Assembly: GCA_913061235.1 (NCBI GenBank) | Contig: CAJXTB010000033.1 | Span: 1 to 51,765, forward strand | DNA from: an uncultured Pseudomonadota bacterium | GTDB lineage: Bacteria > Myxococcota_A > UBA796 > GCA-2862545 | Length of the DNA stretch: 51,765 nt | Reading direction: 5' to 3' | Shown here: positions 36,107 through 43,505 of the stretch, one piece after another | Numbering within the stretch: position 1 is the first letter of the stretch | Layout: each line of letters opens with the position of its first letter | Made by a program: the position numbers and the translations under genes | Notes under the pieces: model-generated | Told to the model about the DNA's origin: nothing | Databases searched by the model: none | What the model saw: only the letters and a program-made list of their open reading frames with translations

Positions 36107-36276
36107 GTTGAGAGGGCGTCTAGCTGCTCTTCGATGGCGCGTTGAATCTGACTACCGCCATACACGGTGCGTAGTGTGACAAACGGTACTCCTCCGTCTT
36201 TGCACGCAGGAACGGTGAGCCATGACGGGGTTACGTTGTAGGTGCGAGGTGCACCATGGTCCTCTGGGGCTTGCAC
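36103..36276 (-). CDS. possible small or truncated gene coupled to the nuclease gene
   Basis: A 57-codon frame starts at a GTG at 36276 and ends at a TGA sharing ATGA with the nuclease start. The translation looks protein-like towards its end (PSWLTVPACKDGG, VPFVTLRTVYGGSQIQ, EEQLDALST). An in-frame TAG lies just upstream, and the frame overlaps the divergent hydrolase gene by about 20 bases, so it could instead be the stump of a larger gene cut at this junction. No ribosome site stands out for the GTG. Confidence 0.35.
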   Translation of the reverse strand: MQAPEDHGAPRTYNVTPSWLTVPACKDGGVPFVTLRTVYGGSQIQRAIEEQLDALST

Positions 36277-37116
36277 ACACTACAGGCGCGCGCAGTCGCC
36301 CGTCGCGGGTTCCTTCGGCGGCGCATTCAGACTCCGGTCGGAGACGTTCACGTCTTGGACGCACCAGGTACGGGAGACCTGCCAACTGTCGTTCTCTTGC
36401 ACGGACTCTCGGCGTCGGGGGCGGACTACGAACCGCTATTACACCGTCTCCGCCGGCATCATCGGCGTGTGGTGGCGCCGGACCTGCTTGGACATGGTCT
36501 GTCGCATGACCCCGGCTCGTCTCTGCGTCTGGAGGACCTCCAGACGGCGCTCGTACACGCTCTGGACGAGCTGATCGACGAACCCGCCTGGGTGTTTGGG
36601 AACTCTCTCGGCGGTGCGGCTGCTGTCCGGTACACGACCCTTCGACCGGAGCGCGTCAAAGGGCTCTTGCTGTCTTCGCCGGGTGGAGCGCCGATGGAGA
36701 CCGGTTCCATGGAGGCGTTTCTTCGGGTCTTCGACCTGCAAAACCATGGCGAAGCGCTGGCGTTCATGGACAACATCTCTCGCCAGTCGGGTGTGGCGCG
36801 TCATGTCTACGCATTCGTTGCCCGTCAGCGGTTTCGTCGTGCGTCGGTACGGGCATTGATTCGTGACTTTGCGCCTCAGTCCGCGCTCTCCCCAGGTGAT
36901 CTGGCGGCTCTCACTATGCCCACCTTGGTGCTGTGGGGAACTGACGAGCGCATCCTCCCGGAGAGCCACCTGCCATTCTGGAGGGAGCACCTTCCCGATC
37001 ACGCCGAGCTTCAGGAACCGGGCGGCTACACCCACGCTCCGTTCATGGACCACGCGGACGACCTGACCGCTCGACTCGTCGCGTTCGTTCGCGGCGCAGA
37101 AGGCGGACGGTCGTGA
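36256..37116 (+). CDS. alpha/beta hydrolase
   Basis: 286 residues; GAGG precedes the ATG at 36256. The alpha/beta-hydrolase fold is clear: oxyanion motif H-G-L-S-A-S (VVLLHGLSASG), nucleophile elbow G-N-S117-L-G-G, acid Asp230 in LWGTDERI, and His260 in GGYTHAP, all in the usual order. A cap region sits at ~140-205 (MEAFLRVFDLQNHGEALAFMDNI). An N-terminal basic stretch (RAVARRGFLRRR) may bind the membrane. Substrate unknown. It overlaps the next gene by four bases (GTGA). The neighbours are an acyltransferase and an E2-type acyltransferase, which suggests lipid or acyl-chain chemistry, as an esterase, lipase or thioesterase. Confidence 0.9.
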   Translation: MVLWGLHTLQARAVARRGFLRRRIQTPVGDVHVLDAPGTGDLPTVVLLHGLSASGADYEPLLHRLRRHHRRVVAPDLLGHGLSHDPGSSLRLEDLQTALVHALDELIDEPAWVFGNSLGGAAAVRYTTLRPERVKGLLLSSPGGAPMETGSMEAFLRVFDLQNHGEALAFMDNISRQSGVARHVYAFVARQRFRRASVRALIRDFAPQSALSPGDLAALTMPTLVLWGTDERILPESHLPFWREHLPDHAELQEPGGYTHAPFMDHADDLTARLVAFVRGAEGGRS

Positions 37117-37994
37117 GCTCAGAGTGGGGAACGAACCCGGCGACCTATGACCCCGTTGCGGTCGCCAAGACGCTGGACCGGATGGGCGTGGTCTTTGGTC
37201 CGGGACGGTGGTTTCGCGTGACCACCGCCGGCATGACCAACCTGCCCCCGTCGCCGTCGCTGGTGGTGATGAACCACTCCGGTGGGACGTCGATTCCAGA
37301 TGTCTGGGGCTGGCTATACGCTTGGTACAATCGGGAGGGTGTGGAGCGGCCCCTGCATCCCCTTGGACACGACATGATCTTCCAGACGGGTACCACCGGG
37401 CGGTACTTCGCCTCACGTGGCCTACTTCGGGCGCGCAGGGAGGTCGCGCTGGCTGCGCTGCGGGACCATGGCCGCGACGTGCTCGTGTTTCCCGGCGGTG
37501 ACCTCGACACCTGGCGACGGTACGGTCAGCGCTACAAGGTGAGCTTCGGAGGGCGGAAGGGGTACGCGCGACTCGCGATTCGGGCCGGGGTGCCTATCGT
37601 TCCTGTCGCCCACGCTGGCGCCCATGAGACGTTGGTGGTCCTGTCTGGGGGTCGACGCTTTGCAAGGACCGTTCACCTCCGTCAGCTGGTCCGGGCGAAC
37701 ATCTGGCCCATCCATCTGTCTCTTCCATGGGGACTGGCCATCGGACCGTGGCCCCACCTGCCGCCACCCATGCGCCTTCGCTACCGGGTCGCCGCACCGA
37801 TCGACGTAGGTCCAAAGGACGACAACCCTGACGAGGCCCGTGTGGCAGAGCTAGACCGACGCGTTCAAGCGGCCATGCAGGCCGAGCTCGATGTGCTGGC
37901 TGCAGAACGCGCTGCGCCACTAGAGCGGCTTCGTGATGGTCTTCGGACCGCGTTTACGGGACGTGTTCGCGGGTCTGACAAGGCTGCCAGGTAG
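37113..37994 (+). CDS. lysophospholipid acyltransferase (PlsC-like)
   Basis: 293 residues from a GTG start overlapping the hydrolase stop. Acyltransferase motif I is seen as N54-H55-S-G-G-T-S-I-P-D63; it has the H-S-G-G form known from DGAT2- and TMEM68-like acyltransferases instead of the bacterial H-x4-D spacing. Further blocks are a substrate motif F-P-G-G-D-L-D-T-W-R-R-Y and the strand VPIVPVAHAGAHET, equal to motifs III and IV. Probably acylates glycerolipids or sterol- or wax-like acceptors at the inner membrane, with acyl-CoA or acyl-ACP as donor. Works in an operon with the hydrolase upstream and the E2-like protein downstream. Confidence 0.88.
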   Translation: MSSEWGTNPATYDPVAVAKTLDRMGVVFGPGRWFRVTTAGMTNLPPSPSLVVMNHSGGTSIPDVWGWLYAWYNREGVERPLHPLGHDMIFQTGTTGRYFASRGLLRARREVALAALRDHGRDVLVFPGGDLDTWRRYGQRYKVSFGGRKGYARLAIRAGVPIVPVAHAGAHETLVVLSGGRRFARTVHLRQLVRANIWPIHLSLPWGLAIGPWPHLPPPMRLRYRVAAPIDVGPKDDNPDEARVAELDRRVQAAMQAELDVLAAERAAPLERLRDGLRTAFTGRVRGSDKAAR

Positions 37995-38050
37995 GCGTCC
38001 GGGGCCGTGCGCTCGTCGTTCGCGTATGATGCACGTCGAAGGGGGCATGC

Positions 38051-38896
38051 ATGCCGAATACCCAGCTCACACTCAAGCGGGACATCTCCTCGTTCCGCAA
38101 AATCGCCATCGGCACCTGGCGCACGACCAAGGACCCGAGCGTCTACGGCAGCCTGTCCCTCGAGGTCGACGGGGTGCTCGACTACATCGCGCGCTTTCGA
38201 GAGGCGACAGGCATCCACCTCACGCTGACACATCTGATGGCGAAGGCCGTAGCGCTCGCACTCGCTGCGATGCCCGACGCGAACGCCATCCTCCGGTTCA
38301 ACCGCATCTATCTGCGCAAGGACATCGACGTGTTCTTCCAGGTGATGATGAAGGACCCCGTCACCGGTCAGATCGATCTGTCCGGTCTGACCATTCGCAA
38401 AGCCGACCAGAAGTCCATCGCCGAGATCAGCGCCGAGTTCCAGCGGGTCGCGGAGAAGGTTCGGGCGGGAAAGGACGAGGAGAAGGAGCAGACCCGCAAG
38501 ACAATGAAGCGCATTCCGGGATTCCTCATCGGGCGTGTTCTAGACGTCATCGGAGCGCTGCTGTACACGTTCAACCTGGACCTTCGCATGCTCGGTCTGC
38601 CCAAGGACCCGTTCGGCTCGGTGATGGTGACCAATGTCGGCTCGCTCGGCCTGGAGGAAGCGTACGTGCCGCTCGTGCCCTACAGCCGCGTACCCTTGCT
38701 CGTCGCCATGGGCGGCGTGAAGAAGCAAGCGCTCGTCAACGACGAGACCGACGAGATCTATGTAGCCAAGGTGATGCGCGTGTTCGCTACCTTCGACCAC
38801 CGCATTTTGGACGGCGCACACGCGGCCAAGTTGGCGTCGGTGTTCCGGGACGTGTTTGCGGACCCGGAGGGGTATTTCGGGCCGATACCGAGTTGA
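38051..38896 (+). CDS. stand-alone 2-oxoacid dehydrogenase E2 catalytic-domain protein
   Basis: 281 residues; AAGGGGG precedes the ATG at 38051. The whole protein is the E2 (lipoate acyltransferase) catalytic fold: IHLTLTHLMAKAVALAL, then LRFNRIYLRKDIDVFFQV, and near the end F-D-H250-R-I-L-D254-G, the H-R-x-x-D-G active site. There is no lipoyl domain, no E1/E3-binding domain and no E1 or E3 gene nearby, so it is unlikely to belong to a classical 2-oxoacid dehydrogenase. A central insert at ~145-200 is basic and hydrophobic (MKRIPGFLIGRVLDVIGALLY) and may touch the membrane. In this operon it may be an acyl- or acetyltransferase acting on the products of its neighbours. Confidence 0.85.
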   Translation: MPNTQLTLKRDISSFRKIAIGTWRTTKDPSVYGSLSLEVDGVLDYIARFREATGIHLTLTHLMAKAVALALAAMPDANAILRFNRIYLRKDIDVFFQVMMKDPVTGQIDLSGLTIRKADQKSIAEISAEFQRVAEKVRAGKDEEKEQTRKTMKRIPGFLIGRVLDVIGALLYTFNLDLRMLGLPKDPFGSVMVTNVGSLGLEEAYVPLVPYSRVPLLVAMGGVKKQALVNDETDEIYVAKVMRVFATFDHRILDGAHAAKLASVFRDVFADPEGYFGPIPS

Positions 38897-38900
38897 GTTT

Positions 38901-38926
38901 GGGGGGTTGGGGGGTGTTGTTGTGGG
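38901..38926 (+). other. G-run cluster, possible G-quadruplex
   Basis: Runs of 6, 6 and 4 G (38901-38906, 38909-38914, 38923-38926) lie between the E2-like gene and the HNH gene, at the left edge of the defence island. The two 6-G runs can each supply two tracts, so a quadruplex is possible. It also marks a boundary between backbone and accessory genes. Confidence 0.4.
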
Positions 38927-38957
38927 GTTTGCGAACGACGAGCAGTAGACTCCAGCC

Positions 38958-39857
38958 ATGCGCGGATTCCTCGGAAACACAGACTACGACTGGTTCACCT
39001 TGCTCTCCCAGCTTGGCCACGATGAGGTGAACTTCTGGCGTCCCAGCGGGTCGGCGAGCTTCAAGGCCCTGTCGCCCGGCCAGCCACTACTGTTCCGTCT
39101 GAAAGCACCACACCGAGCGATTGCTGGGTTCGGCTTCTTTGAGCGCTACGTGCCGCTTCCTGACTGGCTTACCTGGGAGACCTTTGGCACCAAGAATGGC
39201 GTGAAGGACTGGGCGTCGTTCAGCAAGCGCATCGCGAAGTACCGCCGCGCGGATGCCGCCCACTTGGTCGGTTGCATTCTGCTCTCCAGCCCCGTCTTTC
39301 TCCCGAAAGAACTCTGGGTAGCGCAGCCTGAGGACTGGAAGGACCAAATTGTGAGCGGAAAAGGCTACGACCTGTCGAAGGGAATCGGAGCCCGAGTGTG
39401 GGCCGAGTGCCTAGCGGCAGCGCGGCTTCAGGCTCCTCCGCTGGCGGCCCAGCCACCGCGCTGGAGCGACCCCATTCCGACCCGTCGGCGCCTGGGCCAA
39501 GGCACCTTCCGCGCGGCCATCACCGACGCCTACGACCGAGCCTGTGCGGTGACGCAGGAGCACTCATTGCCTGTGCTCGAAGCCGCGCACATTCGCCCCT
39601 ACAGCAAAGGAGGGGAGCACGTGCTGAACAACGGCTTGCTGTTGCGGTCCGACCTGCACCGGCTGTTCGACCGAGGATATGTCGGGGTCGACAAGGATCA
39701 GCGACTGCTGGTCAGCGACCGCTTGCGGGCGGACTTTGACAACGGCACGACCTACTACGCCATGCAGGGGCAGCAGTTGGTTGTGCCGAGAACGGTGACG
39801 GAGCGACCCGATGCTGAGGCGCTGGAGTGGCACCGGGATGTGGTGTTCTTGGGGTAG
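38958..39857 (+). CDS. HNH endonuclease with N-terminal DNA-recognition-like domain
   Basis: 299 residues. The C-terminal ~110 residues are an HNH_2-type nuclease: FRAAITDAYDRACAVTQ, then EAAHIRPYSKGG (His ~211), LNNGLLLRSDLHRLFDRG (Asn ~224, His ~234), the last strand LLVSDRL. Such proteins often carry a base-reading domain in front. The N-terminal ~150 residues begin MRGFLGNTDYDWF and include VNFWRPSGSASFKAL and a G-F-G-F-F-E-R-Y strand, consistent with an EVE/PUA-like modified-base pocket, but I cannot place it firmly. A modification-dependent restriction enzyme is the inferred role. The start at 38958 is a clear ATG, and the frame meets the next gene region without overlap. Confidence 0.88.
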   Translation: MRGFLGNTDYDWFTLLSQLGHDEVNFWRPSGSASFKALSPGQPLLFRLKAPHRAIAGFGFFERYVPLPDWLTWETFGTKNGVKDWASFSKRIAKYRRADAAHLVGCILLSSPVFLPKELWVAQPEDWKDQIVSGKGYDLSKGIGARVWAECLAAARLQAPPLAAQPPRWSDPIPTRRRLGQGTFRAAITDAYDRACAVTQEHSLPVLEAAHIRPYSKGGEHVLNNGLLLRSDLHRLFDRGYVGVDKDQRLLVSDRLRADFDNGTTYYAMQGQQLVVPRTVTERPDAEALEWHRDVVFLG

Positions 39858-39945
39858 GAGTGTGCACGCGCGGGCCCTCTTATGCTATCAACTTGGCTTG
39901 CGATGCACGGACCGACACATTCTGCATCAGCCAAGGGGAGGGCTT

Positions 39946-41562
39946 GTGGAGCTGCTGAGCGGGGTTCATCTACACGGTCGAATTGAGGAACTGGTTCGAC
40001 AGGCCGAGCAGTGGGTGCATTTGGTCTCGCCATACATCGAGCCCTGGCCGGAACTCATCCGCGCGCTTGAGGACGCGCGTGACCGCGGCGTTCACGTAGC
40101 CGTCATCGCCCGTGGAGGTGCAGCACCTCAATGGCGTCCGCATGCTCGAGTACCCATGGAGACGATTGCATCTACTGTGGACACGCTTCCAGGCCTTCAC
40201 GCGAAACTCTACGTCTCTGATAAACACGCCATTGTCGGGTCCTTCAACGTGACGGAGGGGTCTCGTGGGAACGCTTGGGAGGTAGGGGTCTGGATTGAGC
40301 GCAGCACGGATGAGGCCGGGTGGCTGCAAACACTGGAGGCACTTGCACAGCTTGGAGATGAACTCGTTCGACGTCCTCGCCGGCCGAAACGAAAGCGGAA
40401 TCCAGACCATATTATTGCAGCCTGGACCGGCGGCGAAACCGAGCGTGAACGTGCACTCGCAGGCGATGAAGACGCCAGGGACGACCATCAGTTTTGCATC
40501 CGATGCAGCGACACTGTGCATTCCGATCCTGATGATGAGTTTCCCTGGTGTGACCGCTGCGACGACGTCTGCGCCTCAAAGGATGAGGAGGTGGTCGGAA
40601 CCGTTTGTCACCGCTGCAATGTGGCGACATCTACAAGTCTCGAGAAGCCCTACTGCTTTGCTTGCTACAAGCGCCTTGTTGCCCAAGCAGCTGATTCCCG
40701 TCGGTTCAAGCGCGACCTTCCGACGTGGCACACCGAAGGCACGGCCACCAGTGTTGAGGCGTGGAGCGCGGACAAGAAAGGGCCGCTTGGAAACGATGAG
40801 CAGCGCACGAGTCTGGGGCGGCACAACTTGTCGATTGCACCCGATGAGAGTTGGCAACAGGTCGGTGTCTTTGCGGGAGTCGCAAAGACGTTTGTGCTTG
40901 CTGGTGTGCTCAAACGGCTGCCAGCTGGCGGGGCCGCCAGACAACACGGCGTTATTCTTGAGCGCTTGCACACTCTGGAGAGAGACTGCCCAGAGCCCCT
41001 TTCCGGTGATGTTTGCGGCTATTTGCAGACCCGCTCCACCCAACAGGCAACACCATCATCTGCATGGGAACGGCAGGTGGAGCTGGCTTGTTGGGACTTG
41101 CCATTCAAGGGGTGGCCACCGCCAGGGAAGATACTCGCGCTTTGGCCGGTGTTCGCGGCGAAGCTGGAAGCTGGAGAGCACACCATTGAACCGAGCTCCA
41201 AGTTGCTTGAGCTTCGGGCGACCTTGCGCATTCCGCGGGAGTACAACATGGCTTGGGGCACCCTAGTTCCTCAGTTGACGGCTGCGTTGATCACCAGTGC
41301 CCACCGGCATGATGGGTCCAATCTCGACCTCTTGGTGCCGGTGCTCGCTCGTAAGTGGAAGGCCAAGCCCACGAGTATCCAAGCTCTTCTTTCTCCGAAA
41401 CGGCCGCGGCCGCTTGGGCCAGTCAATCTGTTTCCGGAGAAGGGCGGGATTGGAGCGCGAGTGGACCGAATCGCGCGCATCAGTATGCGCTGTGAGCGTG
41501 TGGAAGAGGGGTTCGGTCTGCAGGCGGACTTGTGGACGGTGAGCCCGCGAAAGGTGCATTGA
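39946..41562 (+). CDS. PLD-superfamily nuclease-like protein with two zinc ribbons
   Basis: 538 residues from a GTG at 39946, chosen for the strong GGGGAGGG site; an earlier in-frame ATG would overlap the HNH gene. Residues ~10-125 are a phospholipase-D-type domain with one HKD motif, H85-A-K87-L-Y-V-S-D92, followed by G-S99-F-N101; single-HKD proteins act as dimers and include nucleases. Next come two zinc ribbons: Cys184/187 with Cys202/205, and Cys221/224 with Cys237/240, each a C-x2-C pair. The last ~290 residues (helical, with an acidic/His-bearing SDVCGYLQTRS segment and repeated Trp/Pro) match no family I know. Position between HNH and toxin-antitoxin genes suggests a defence nuclease. 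No signal peptide. Confidence 0.78.
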   Translation: MELLSGVHLHGRIEELVRQAEQWVHLVSPYIEPWPELIRALEDARDRGVHVAVIARGGAAPQWRPHARVPMETIASTVDTLPGLHAKLYVSDKHAIVGSFNVTEGSRGNAWEVGVWIERSTDEAGWLQTLEALAQLGDELVRRPRRPKRKRNPDHIIAAWTGGETERERALAGDEDARDDHQFCIRCSDTVHSDPDDEFPWCDRCDDVCASKDEEVVGTVCHRCNVATSTSLEKPYCFACYKRLVAQAADSRRFKRDLPTWHTEGTATSVEAWSADKKGPLGNDEQRTSLGRHNLSIAPDESWQQVGVFAGVAKTFVLAGVLKRLPAGGAARQHGVILERLHTLERDCPEPLSGDVCGYLQTRSTQQATPSSAWERQVELACWDLPFKGWPPPGKILALWPVFAAKLEAGEHTIEPSSKLLELRATLRIPREYNMAWGTLVPQLTAALITSAHRHDGSNLDLLVPVLARKWKAKPTSIQALLSPKRPRPLGPVNLFPEKGGIGARVDRIARISMRCERVEEGFGLQADLWTVSPRKVH

Positions 41563-41932
41563 TTGAATGGTGTGGCGATACAGAGCCGTCCGAATGCACG
41601 CCGCACCTTGTCAGTCAGCCTAGTCACCTAGGAAGGCGGAATCTATCCCGGGACTTCTCTGATTTGCTGTGCGACGTGATTGGTCTGGAGGCCCACCGCT
41701 TGTGGTGGCGCCTGACAGCGAGACGGAGGGTGGGGCGAGTTCAGAACGCGCGTTGCCAACTATCGATGTGAGATCAGAACTACAAACATATCTGGTTCAC
41801 AACATGGGCTGATTGACGTTGTTCTCTTGGGTACGATGCACCGGAACCAGCGGCCGAAGCTTGCGCCGAACCAAGACCACGATACGAATGCTCCCATGAT
41901 GGGAGCACTTCACCAAAAGGGAGCCTCACTGA
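41563..41932. other. 370-bp intergenic region before the toxin-antitoxin unit
   Basis: No gene is supported here. It should hold the promoter of the higB-higA-third-gene unit. A TTGACG at 41813-41818 is a possible -35, but the nearest -10-like hexamer (TACGAT, 41832) is too close. The near-perfect palindrome at 41889-41907 is described separately. Confidence 0.5.
41889..41907. promoter_or_regulatory. palindromic operator before higB
   Basis: TGCTCCCATGATGGGAGCA is a perfect 9-base inverted repeat around a single G, 26 bases before the higB start and just before its AAAAGGGAG ribosome site (41915-41923). Autoregulated toxin-antitoxin units usually have such an operator here for the antitoxin or the complex. 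Confidence 0.6.
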
Positions 41933-42262
41933 ATGCGGCTGGTCACTGCCCGCACGGTCAGCGAGTATGGTCGCGCCCACCCGGACGTCGCGCAAGCGCT
42001 GTCGGACTGGGTCGCGATTGTCGAGGCTGCCTGTTGGATAAGCGGCGACCATTTGCGGAAGGCTGTAGGCAAGTCAGCACGCCCTCTCTCGGACAAACGA
42101 GTGGTGTTCAATATCAAAGGCAACCACCATCGCATCATCGCTGACATTCGCTACGCATCACTGGAACGAGGCCTAGCTGGCATCGTAAAGGTTCAGTTTG
42201 TCGGCACCCATGCCGATTACGACAAAGTAGACGCGCAAACGGTCACCTGGAAAGGCGCTTGA
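41933..42262 (+). CDS. higB: HigB-type toxin (RelE/HigB superfamily)
   Basis: 109 residues with the pattern of the HigB toxin family: MRLVTARTVSEYGRAHPDVAQALSDWVAIVEAA, then KRVVFNIKGNHHRIIADIRY, and VKVQFVGTHADYDKVD near the end. HigB proteins are ribosome-dependent mRNA interferases. It is the first gene of the unit (toxin before antitoxin, the HigBA order), with a 15-base gap to higA. The ribosome site AAAAGGGAG lies 9-10 bases before the ATG. The upstream palindrome suggests autoregulation by the antitoxin. Confidence 0.9.
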   Translation: MRLVTARTVSEYGRAHPDVAQALSDWVAIVEAACWISGDHLRKAVGKSARPLSDKRVVFNIKGNHHRIIADIRYASLERGLAGIVKVQFVGTHADYDKVDAQTVTWKGA

Positions 42263-42277
42263 CCGCTGGAGGACACG

Positions 42278-42883
42278 ATGTTTCCTGTCATTCGTTCAGA
42301 AGATGAGTACACCGCATTTCTAAATCGCATTGATGAGCTGTGGGATGCCGCTGAAGGTTCCCAAGAGGAACAAGAACTGCATCGCCTCGCCGCAGCCGTG
42401 CACACCTTTGAGCAGGCTGAGCGAAGCAAAGCGCTGCCACCGCCCCGTGGTGGAGCGCTGATTGCGTACGTGTTGCGTGAGCGGAAAATGTCACAGAACG
42501 CGCTCGCATCTCGAATTGGCTGGTCCTCCGGTCGCGTGTCCGAGGTCATCAACGGCAAGCGCGCCCTGACGCTTGACATGGTCCGTTGTCTGTCGAAGGA
42601 GCTGAACATCGACCCACGCTTGTTGGTTCATGAGGCGACAGAGTCTGATGCGGACCATGTGTGGGTGCGAGTGAAATCAGATGTAGCAAATGCGCTGCTC
42701 GTCGAGCACGGTGCAGTCGGAGTATCCCTCGATGATGTGGTCAACAGCGTGCTCTGCGGACGGCGGTCCTGCGTGGTTGGGCGCTTCTATCGGGACGCTG
42801 TGACGAGCAATGTCGTACAGCTTCAGAGTCGGGCTAGGCAACACGTGTCACAGAGTTTTAGTCATAGCAGTGTTGCAGCATGA
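42278..42883 (+). CDS. higA: HigA-type antitoxin with long C-terminal extension
   Basis: 201 residues, longer than the usual ~100-150. Residues 1-55 form the N-terminal helices typical of HigA (IRSEDEYTAFLNRIDEL). Residues ~58-116 are a helix-turn-helix of the Xre type (LRERKMSQNALASRIGWSSGRVSEVINGKRALTLDMVRCL), which should bind the upstream palindrome. Residues ~118-201 are an extra ~80 residues ending in basic, Ser/His-rich sequence, with no family I recognise (VGVSLDDVVNSVLCGRRS). The extension may be a sensor or a contact with the next gene product, whose ATG overlaps the stop by four bases. Confidence 0.9.
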   Translation: MFPVIRSEDEYTAFLNRIDELWDAAEGSQEEQELHRLAAAVHTFEQAERSKALPPPRGGALIAYVLRERKMSQNALASRIGWSSGRVSEVINGKRALTLDMVRCLSKELNIDPRLLVHEATESDADHVWVRVKSDVANALLVEHGAVGVSLDDVVNSVLCGRRSCVVGRFYRDAVTSNVVQLQSRARQHVSQSFSHSSVAA

Positions 42884-43359
42884 AAATCGTAGGTGAGGGA
42901 GTAGTGTTGGCCAGCCGCGTTCTGCGCGACAGCCCCACGGACAGCGTTTCGCTAATCGACTGCCTGGATATCGTCTCGGCCCCCTTCTTTCCTTGGGGGC
43001 ATCAGGGATTCTCGGTTGCCGCATGGTTTCGTCTTGACGGTGACCCACCCACAGAAGACGTGGCTGTCTCCTATCGAATCGTACGGTTTGATGGGGTGGA
43101 TGCGGAGCGTGTCATCTCGTCATTCCCGGGTGTTTGGCAGGCAGGCACCCGCCGTGCCCGTATGGCCACTAGTTTTCAGCAGCTAAACCTAGTTCAGCCG
43201 GGTCGGCTACAGTTTCGGGTGGACTTCAAGGTTGCCGACGGTGAATGGGAGCACGGTTCGTCCGCCACACTTGACGTGCTTGAAGCAGAGATGAGTGATG
43301 ACGACCGCGAAAAACTAGCATCCGTTTTAGCCCGTCTCGGTGAGGCGACTGCGGAGTAG
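42880..43359 (+). CDS. third gene of the higBA unit, beta-sandwich-like protein
   Basis: 159 residues, translationally coupled to higA (ATGA overlap at 42880-42883). The sequence is mostly alternating hydrophobic strands (SVSLIDCLDIVSAPFFPWGHQ, FSVAAWFRLDG, VAVSYRIVRFDG, LQFRVDFKVAD) and an acidic helical end (DDDREKLASVLARLG). It resembles small beta-sandwich proteins of the DUF6941 type, which I raise only as a possibility. No signal peptide. It may be a regulator of the toxin-antitoxin pair or a separate cargo riding on its promoter. Stop at 43359; the BREX promoter region follows. Confidence 0.75.
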   Translation: MKIVGEGVVLASRVLRDSPTDSVSLIDCLDIVSAPFFPWGHQGFSVAAWFRLDGDPPTEDVAVSYRIVRFDGVDAERVISSFPGVWQAGTRRARMATSFQQLNLVQPGRLQFRVDFKVADGEWEHGSSATLDVLEAEMSDDDREKLASVLARLGEATAE

Positions 43360-43393
43360 AACGACTCGCTCCCAGCGTACACCTGATCTGCGA

Positions 43394-43423
43394 TTGACCT
43401 GGTATTTGGACACCGCTTATTCG
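43394..43423 (+). promoter_or_regulatory. candidate promoter of the BREX operon
   Basis: TTGACC (43394-43399), an 18-base spacer and TATTCG (43418-43423) resemble a sigma-70 promoter in the 146-base gap between the higBA unit and brxE. The -10 match is moderate. It leaves a leader of ~75 bases before the brxE ribosome site (GGAGG). Confidence 0.35.
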
Positions 43424-43505
43424 CCGAGCGTTGGGACACCTTGGCGCCCTTGTCGCTCGACCAACCCGAACACAGTAAGCCCTCCCCCCACGACACGGAG
43501 GCCCC

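Noticed and set aside
38901-38926. G-run cluster as a terminator or an attachment site
   Set aside because: It has no inverted repeat and no matching direct repeat that I can see at another place in the window.
37933-39030. 365-codon forward frame overlapping the E2-like gene
   Set aside because: The translation is Arg/His-rich and overlaps two clear genes; the E2 fold in the other frame is unambiguous.
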